64,000 bases of DNA from positions 39,653,988 through 39,717,987 of the forward strand of contig OZ024882.1 of assembly GCA_964017185.1 (NCBI GenBank), given 5' to 3'. A model generated the notes under the pieces. That model was not told the DNA's origin and searched no databases. It worked only from the letters and a program-made list of their open reading frames with translations. Of the stretch, positions 57,724 through 64,000 are shown one piece after another; the stretch's first letter is position 1, and every line of letters begins with the position of its first letter. The position numbers were made by a program, and so were the translations under genes. The stretch is from Rugalucina vietnamica (taxonomy: Eukaryota; Mollusca; Bivalvia; Lucinida; Lucinidae).

Positions 57724-57964
57724 AAATGTTTGAATGATAAAATGAGGACATTGAAGGGGCTAAACTATAAAGACATAATGATGATGAATTATTTACAAGT
57801 ATAGACAATGAGCATGAATATTCAAACTGGTCAACCTATATGCCGATTTGTTGGGTTTTAAGCAAGTTTGATGGTGCTTAAAATGTGGAAGTGGTTCTTT
57901 TTAGTCTGTATTTGCATATACTATATGAAAAAGCACCACATATGCCAGAGACAATTGAAATATT
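57724..57964. other. Spacer, no feature seen
   Basis: Between the family D cap and the split B-family MITE. Confidence 0.4.
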
Positions 57965-58080
57965 TGAGCCGCATCGTGGGAAAACCAACAATGTGGTTTC
58001 CGACCAGGTCCGACACAAACCGGCCTGTACAAGCACAGAAAAGAGCCAAAAGCTTGAGATTTCAGATTTAAGTAGAAGAG
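57965..58080 (+). mobile_element. B-family MITE, left part (split by the retrotransposon)
   Basis: It begins TGAGCCGCATCGTGGGAAAA like other B copies and stops exactly at the retrotransposon's target duplication. The rest of the MITE continues at 62046. Confidence 0.85.
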
Positions 58081-58507
58081 CATGTCATCTTATTTCTCAA
58101 CACACAAGCACTTGCATACACAACAATTTCATCACACTTGCACCCACATACCTACAAAGTCCTGTGGCGATGGGCGAGTGGCGAAGCAGCAGGTGTAGGA
58201 CACACTGGGAGCTGTAGTTGCAGACCTGCACACAGGCGGCTCAGTTCTAATGGTCGTTTTCTGTGAGGAGAAGCAGTAAGCAGAATTCGGCAGTCGGCTG
58301 AGCGACTGAGCAGACCTATTTAGGACCGCACTGCTCACCCCCGTAGCATGGGGAAGGGGCTAGAAAAGGTGCCCTAAACAATTGCCTGCTTCAAACCCCC
58401 TGGCTGGTTAACCGCGATCAGCGGGGATCCCCTTAAGCGGTCGAAATACAAAGAAAAAAGCTAGAGTAATCCCCTTACGGATTGGCGCATGGAATGTGCG
58501 TACTTTA

Positions 58508-61500
58508 ATGGACAATGCTGGGTCAGATAGACCACAGCGTAGAACGGCCCTTGTGGGCAGAGAACTTGGGAGGTATGATATACAGATAGCTGCATTGAGT
58601 GAGACTCGTTTCGCAGATGTTGGGGAGATCAAAGAAGTTGGTGCTGGATACACCTTCTTCTGGAGTGGACGCAAAAGTGAAGAGAGGCGTGAAGCAGGAG
58701 TTGGCTTTGCCATCAAAACAGAACTTGTTGGTAAGCTGTCAGGATTGCCAAAAGGCATTAATGACCGTCTAATGACATTGAGACTTCCTCTGTCAGGCAA
58801 TAAACATGCAACTATTGTCAGTGCTTATGCACCCACATTGACCAATCCAGATGAGGTCAAGGACAAGTTCTATGATGACCTAGACAATGTTATTTCTGCA
58901 ACACCCCGCACAGACAAGCTTATCCTTCTTGGCGACTTTAATGCCAGAGTGAGTACAGACCACCAGACCTGGGAAGGAGTTATAGGTCCAGAAGGGGTTG
59001 GAAAGTGCAACAGCAATGGTCTCTTGCTTCTCAGGAAGTGTGCTGAACATGACCTTCTAATCACCAACACAGTCTTCCGCCTACCTAATAGGAACAAAAC
59101 ATCCTGGATGCATCCCCGTTCCAAACACTGGCATCTCATAGACTATGTCATAGTGCGGAGAACAGACAGGCAGGATGTTAAAATGACAAAGACTATGTGT
59201 GGTGCAGACTGCTGGACAGATCATAGACTGGTTGTCAGCAAACTCAACCTAAGAATACAGCCTGCGAGGCGACCTCAAGGCAAGAAAGCTCCTAAGAGAC
59301 TGGATGTCTCAAAGCTGAATAAAGACAGCATGAGACAAGATTTCTTAACAGACATTTGCAACCAACTGGATGCAATGAATCTCAGTTCAGAGGACCCCGA
59401 AGAAAACTGGACAGTTTTCCATAAAACAGTTCTTTCTTCAGCTGCAAGCACCTTAGGCCATCCATCTCGCAAACATCAAGACTGGTTTGATGAGAATGAT
59501 GACGAAATTCAGAGGCTTCTTGAAGAAAAGCACCGATTGCACAAGGCACATCAAGATGATACTAGCTCAGTATCAAAGCAGCCTACAGCAACATTTGTAA
59601 GACAGTTCAGACCAAGCTTAGGGACATGCGATTCCTGGCTGAGGAAGAAAACAGAAGAAATTCAGTCTTTTGCGGATAGAAAGGACATGAAGAAATTTCA
59701 TGATGCACTGAAAACCATTTATGGTCCAAAGAGTTCTGGAGCCACCACATTGCTCAGTGCAGATGGAAACACTCTTCTCACAGATAAAGAAGCTATCTTG
59801 GAAAGGTGGGCAGAACACTTCAATAGTGTGCTTAATCGACCATCAAGCATCAATGAGGATGCAATCGACAGACTTCCACAGATAGAGTGCAATGTTCTGT
59901 TAGATGAATTTCCTACCGTTACGGAAACAAGAAAAGCAGTTCAACAACTATCATCTGGCAAAGCCCCAGGTGCAGATGCAATTCCTGCCGAAGTTTACAA
60001 GGCTGGGGGGCTACCCATGGCAGAGAAACTGACAGAGTTGTTTCACTGTATGTGGAGAAAGGAGGCTATTCCACAAGAATTTAAGGATGCATCCATAATC
60101 CACCTATACAAGCGGAAAGGAAATCCTCAAGTCTGTGACAATCACAGAGGCATCTCCCTCCTATCAATTGCTGGGAAGATACTTGCAAAAATTCTGTTGA
60201 ATCGTCTGAATGTTCATCTTGATCAGACGGGACTTATCCCAGAAAGTCAATGTGGATTCAGAAAAGACAGAGGGACAATAGACATGATCTTCACAGCAAG
60301 ACAGCTTCAGGAGAAATGCCAAGAACAGAATGAAGATCTATACATGACGTTTGTTGACCTCACCAAAGCTTTTGACACTGTTAGTCGTGATGGACTCTGG
60401 AAAATCATGGCCAAGTTTGGCTGTCCACCCAGATTCATAGCAATGGTGCGGCAGTTTCATGATGGCATGCAGGCACGTGTGCAAAATGATGGAGAGTTCT
60501 CTGAACCATTTGAAGTAACAAATGGCGTCAAACAAGGCTGTGTTCTGGCACCAACACTGTTCAGCATGATGTTTTCTGCCATGCTTATGGATGCTTTTCA
60601 GGACAGTGACACTGGTTTTCCAATCAGGTACCGTTTTGATGGCAACATATTCAACCTCAGAAGGTTGCAAGCCAAAACTAAGGTCCAGACTGATGTGCTA
60701 GATGAGCTCCTCTATGCAGATGATATGGATAAGAATGCCAGCACAGAGGCAAAAATGCAAAGAGCCATGGATCAAGTCTCACAGTCATGTGATAACTATG
60801 ATCTCACAATCAGCACAAAAAAGACAGAGGTTGTACACCAACCAGCGCCCGGAAAGCCATTGACACGATCGGCGTGACGTCATAGGTCATAGTACGAGGT
60901 GAATTCCTCGGTGTTTATCGCTGTAACCTTACTGAATTAAAATCAGAAAATATGAAAACAAAATAAAAATATTTATAAAAGCTTTGCGTGTCTTTTTATA
61001 TTTTCATTATTTATTCAACTCAAGGTATGAACCCCGTTATTATTCTGACAAATTATGATTTTATAAGCGTCTAAAAATGATTGAATTACAGCGATATTGA
61101 CCGAGTTATACCCTCGACCGAATGAGCGAAGAGGTGGGAAAGGTGCAGTTCCGGTAACCAATATTGATTTTTTTCAAACGAAAGAGTAGCTTGCCGACCG
61201 GTTCAATATAATGAACCAACCATCACTGTGAATGGGCAAAAACTGAAAGTTGTTGACAAGTTCACCTACCTGGGAAGCACTCTCTCCAGAGCAGTGCATA
61301 TTGATGATGAGATCACTGCCAGAATTGCAAAGGCTAGTGTGGCATTCGGACGACTCCGTGCAAATGTCTGGGAGCGAAATGGAATCAAGCTTGACACCAA
61401 GCTGAAAGTCTACAAGGCTGTGGTACTGCCAACCCTCTTGTATGCATGTGAGACCTGGACAGTATACCAATGCCATGCAAAGAGACTTAACCATTTCCAC

Positions 61501-62010
61501 TTAAGCTGTTTGAGAAAGTTGTTAAAAATCAAGTGGCAGGACAAGATTCCAGACACAGAGGTCCTGACGAAAGCAGGGATGCAAAGCATGCATACAGTCT
61601 TAAAGCTAGCACAGCTAAGATGGACTGGCCATGTTATAAGAATGCCTGATGCGCGACTTCCAAAGAAAGTTTTCTATGGAGAACTACAGGAGGGAAAGCG
61701 CTCTCAAGGTGGCCAGAAGAAACGCTACAAAGACACCCTCAAAGCCTCTCTGAAGGGGTCCTGGGAACAGACTGCACAGGAGCAATCAAAGTGGCGAGGT
61801 CTCATCAACAAAGGGGCAGCTCTTTATGAAAAGAAGAGAATCTGTGAAGCTGAAAGAAAGCGAAAAGAGCGCAAAGCCAAAACAAATGTGCCACCATCAG
61901 ACTCTATGACATTGACTTGCTCTACTTGCAACCGACAGTTTAGAGCCAGAATTGGCCTAGTCAGCCATCAAAGAACTCACCAACACACATCAGCACTATT
62001 CAAGAAATAA
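58508..62010 (+). pseudogene. Endonuclease-reverse transcriptase ORF of the non-LTR element, interrupted
   Basis: The frame is open from after a TAA near 58410, but the first ATG is at 58508, after the endonuclease start motif WNVRTL (about 58487), so the normal initiation site is missing or non-AUG. Endonuclease motifs in order: SETRF, SAYAPT, GDFNAR, DYVIV, TDHRLV. RT motifs: GKAPGADAIP, HRGISLL, GFRKDRGT, FVDLTKAFDTV, NGVKQGCVLAP and the catalytic YADD near 60713. A stretch at about 59575-59635 reads better in another frame, suggesting two compensating indels. After YADD the frame enters the 345-bp insertion and stops at 60877. The thumb and C-terminal part resume after 61206 and end at 62010 with a CxxC...HxxxH zinc finger (CSTC ... 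HQRTH). Confidence 0.9.
60861..61205. mobile_element. 345-bp TIR element inserted in the reverse transcriptase ORF
   Basis: The ends are inverted: TGACACGATCGGC on the left, and the reverse complement of the right end is TGAACCGGTCGGC. Flanking AT dinucleotides suggest a 2-bp target duplication. Further in, the arms share TATCGCTGTAA in inverted order. The left end holds a TGACGTCA palindrome (60875-60882). There is no coding capacity, so it is a MITE. The host ORF resumes directly after it. Confidence 0.7.
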
Positions 62011-62045
62011 TGATGGTCTTTCTCATTAGTGAGAGACGAACTATC

Positions 62046-62143
62046 AAGTAGAAGAGGAATTGTACTATCTAAGTAGTGAAAACAAAGGCGATGATTCATT
62101 TGTTTTCACCTATGCAGATTGTTGGTTTTCCCATGAGCGGCCC
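62046..62143 (+). mobile_element. B-family MITE, right part (split by the retrotransposon)
   Basis: It resumes with the duplicated target AAGTAGAAGAG and runs through a shortened central hairpin (one arm is largely deleted) to the terminal repeat GTTGGTTTTCCCATGAGCGG. Confidence 0.8.
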
Positions 62144-62421
62144 TTTTGTCTCATATAAACAAGTTTCACCTCCAAACTGTTATTTTATTTCGATGTTACA
62201 AGACCAGGCAATGAATTGTGCAAAAATGCAGAGAAGGGCATGAAACCCAGATCAAAATTAGATCACTTGAGAAAGTCTGTAATTTACGAGAAATTAACAA
62301 AAATGATCTATCCTTTGGGTTGGTAGTCTAAATCATCCTTAAATGCTTGCTTATAGTCTCTTTGACATTTTGTATGCTTTTCTTTACAGCATCAACATGA
62401 CTAAAAATGAAAAATCCAAAA

Positions 62422-62427
62422 TTTATT
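62422..62427 (-). terminator. Candidate poly(A) signal of the caspase gene
   Basis: TTTATT on the plus strand reads AATAAA on the minus strand, 134 nt downstream of the caspase stop codon. That is a typical 3' UTR distance, but no transcript evidence is available. Confidence 0.4.
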
Positions 62428-62560
62428 TACTGGCCTCTGCCATTTTTTATCTCCAGTAAATCTCAAAGCATCATAAACACCGCAAATCAACATTAAGGTT
62501 GATAGTGTGCTATTGCAACGAATTAGATATACACTATAATCCCTAAAAGTAGGGACACTT

Positions 62561-64000
62561 TCAGCTGTCTGATGCTATCACTCCAGGGAAGAAATAGAAC
62601 ATTTTCTGTAATGATGAGTCAAATCTTGATGACTGCATGAGATCAGCTGATCCATCACGATTTCTTGTTCGTCCTTTACTTACTAGACGATTCACCTGAA
62701 AACAGAACATTATGACAGATTAAAATCTAACAATGTGATGGTACTTTATATAAGCCCCGACGCGAGAAAACCAACAATGTGGTTTCCGAACAGGTCTGAC
62801 ATAAACCGGTCTGTACAGTCACAGAAGCAGGCTAGAAGCTTGAAATTTTGGATATAAGTAGAGAAGGAAATGTGCTATCTGTGTAGCGAAAACAAAGGTG
62901 CTGATCAGCTGTGCAGTTACTGTTAGTGCACAGCTGATCTGCCTCTTTGGTTTTGCCTAGGCAAAAATCCGGTTTTCTCATGTCGCGGCGCATATCGTGA
63001 CAATCATGACATTATTAATTTACCAATGGAAAATTACAGTAGTTCTACAGCTGAAAAAAAAATCAAAATTTTGGGATGAAATGTTCTTTTTCTTGGTTTC
63101 TAAAGCCCATTTTAAGCAATAATGAAAAAAAGAAGGTCAACATAATAATCTTCCAACTGTACATTATTCAATGGAAACTGCAAGTCCTTATCTGACTGGA
63201 CTGAAAAACAACATTATTCTTCCTAACCCAGCTCTAAGAATACTCTATCATGAAATCTTTATTTTATATGCCTCTCTGATGTGTGGTGCACCTTTTTGTT
63301 GTTGTTGATGTAGCTAGCCAGATGGCAACCTTGCAAAGAAATACCTAGTCAACTTCCTCTTACCAGTGTGAGCAGTGTGTACAAGTCTTTGTTGTAGGCA
63401 TACCTCTGGAACACCCAGACTACAGCCTGAATGAACCAAGAACCATATACTGTGTTTCTGAAGGATACATAGCCTACAACACACATACAATATTTTACCA
63501 TACAAGAATACCAGAAAATTGAGTCAATGGAAGAAAATTCTAAAGAATAACAGTCAGTAATGTTAAATATATCTGTTCATAAATACCGGAGTACAGGGCT
63601 GACCATTAAAAAACTGAAGCTTAAAATCTGAGAACTATCACACAGGACCTATTTCACTCTCATTGTTTCCAGTGAAGTGAGCATTGACTACCAAATTCTG
63701 AAGGTTTAAGTAAAATCGCATAAGCTTCAGCTCTAAAACAAAGGTATGTTCTATTTTATTTTTAATATTGAAAGCTACAGATTATTCCATTTAATGAAAA
63801 CCTACAGTATCCGTATACTGACCCTGAGCCCCTACTATACTAACCTGGATGTGTGGCCCTTGCTACAATAAAGTCTGTATTACTGGGCATATTGATAATT
63901 CTCTGGGCATCAGTATCATCTAGCCCTGGACCGGGCTCTGCCCCTGGGTTGTCACTGAGCCTATCTCCCTGGCCGTCACTCAGCCGTAGCTGTCCTAGTG
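62561..64000 (-). CDS. Caspase, C-terminal part (p10 subunit); continues past the right edge
   Basis: Three exons on the minus strand: 63845-64000 (cut by the window edge), 63364-63473 and 62561-62695. Junctions are GT-AG and phases match. The first exon has an acidic, Gly/Pro-rich linker with DDTD, a plausible cleavage site between large and small subunits, then TDFIVARATHPG, the first small-subunit strand. The second gives GYVSFRN and GSWFIQ, the caspase p10 signature whose serine and tryptophan line the substrate pocket. The third ends with FDSSLQKMFYFFPG and a TGA stop. The active-site His and the QACxG cysteine lie outside the window, so activity and subtype (executioner-like by the short p10) cannot be judged. 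The second intron carries a B-family MITE at 62752-62993. A minus-strand AATAAA lies 134 nt past the stop. The catalytic type is certain from the p10 motifs; the exact member is not. Confidence 0.9.
62752..62993 (+). mobile_element. B-family MITE inside a caspase intron
   Basis: It runs from about GCCCCGACGCGAGAAAACC to CATGTCGCGGCGCA, between caspase exons 62561-62695 and 63364-63473. The hairpin loop is altered (CTGTGCAGTTACTGTTAGTG). Confidence 0.8.

Larger units (their letters stand above)
58081..62045 (+). mobile_element. APE-type non-LTR retrotransposon, near full length, with 11-bp target duplication
   Basis: The element is bounded by a perfect 11-bp target site duplication AAGTAGAAGAG (58070-58080 and 62046-62056). 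It lies inside a B-family MITE whose left part ends at 58080 and resumes at 62046. About 330-410 bp of 5' UTR-like sequence precede an endonuclease/reverse transcriptase ORF, and the 3' UTR after the stop at 62010 is only about 35 bp, with no poly(A). A short non-A tail and a single APE-RT ORF fit RTE-like or related clades; the clade was not tested. A 345-bp TIR element at 60861-61205 interrupts the ORF, so this copy cannot move by itself. Confidence 0.9.

Overview
The window is AT-rich, intron-bearing animal DNA, most likely from a bivalve mollusc. The basis is the gene structure (small exons, GT-AG introns with matching phases), proteins of clear animal families, and repeat types that I recall as common in bivalve genomes. 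The species cannot be named from the sequence. Most of the window is interspersed repeats; perhaps 2.5 kb is cellular coding sequence.

Four cellular genes or gene parts were found by chaining exons by hand. (1) A complete eight-exon GLT8D1/2-type glycosyltransferase on the + strand (6824-15273, 353 aa). (2) A two-exon secreted protein of unknown function on + (33881-35075). (3) One exon of a C-type lectin domain on - (37920-38102), in ground broken up by transposons. (4) The last three exons of a caspase on - (62561 to the right edge), carrying the p10 subunit. The first three have repeats within or against their introns, and so does the caspase.

Layout. 1-5600: hairpin-capped tandem repeats (family A). 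5600-15300: GLT8D1-like gene with family A, C and B repeats in its introns. 15300-24100: intergenic, with foldback/TIR elements and B copies. 24800-26260: a 1.1-kb foldback element made of ACGTA-type words inside an older tandem array. 26280-31690: a region between two inverted repeats, with internal tandem duplications. 32400-38100: hairpin element, secreted-protein gene, piggyBac-like MITE, lectin exon. 39126-47394: a non-LTR reverse transcriptase fragment split cleanly by a 7.9-kb element laid out A1-B1-A2-B2, which itself holds a 5'-truncated retroelement copy with a 14-bp target duplication. 48559-57723: families C, E, A and D back to back. 57965-62143: a nearly complete APE-type non-LTR retrotransposon inside a B-family MITE, itself broken by a 345-bp TIR element. 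62561-64000: caspase.

Two themes run through the repeats. First, families A, C, D and E share one architecture: hairpin, short-word tract, tandem core units, hairpin. Their cores carry nuclear-receptor-like half-site arrangements, including six perfect AGGTCAnnnTGACCT palindromes at 128-bp spacing in family D. Second, the palindrome TGACGTCA occurs at least 14 times where about one is expected, mostly in or beside foldback/TIR elements. Whether either has a function cannot be told from sequence alone. All counts and boundaries were read by eye.
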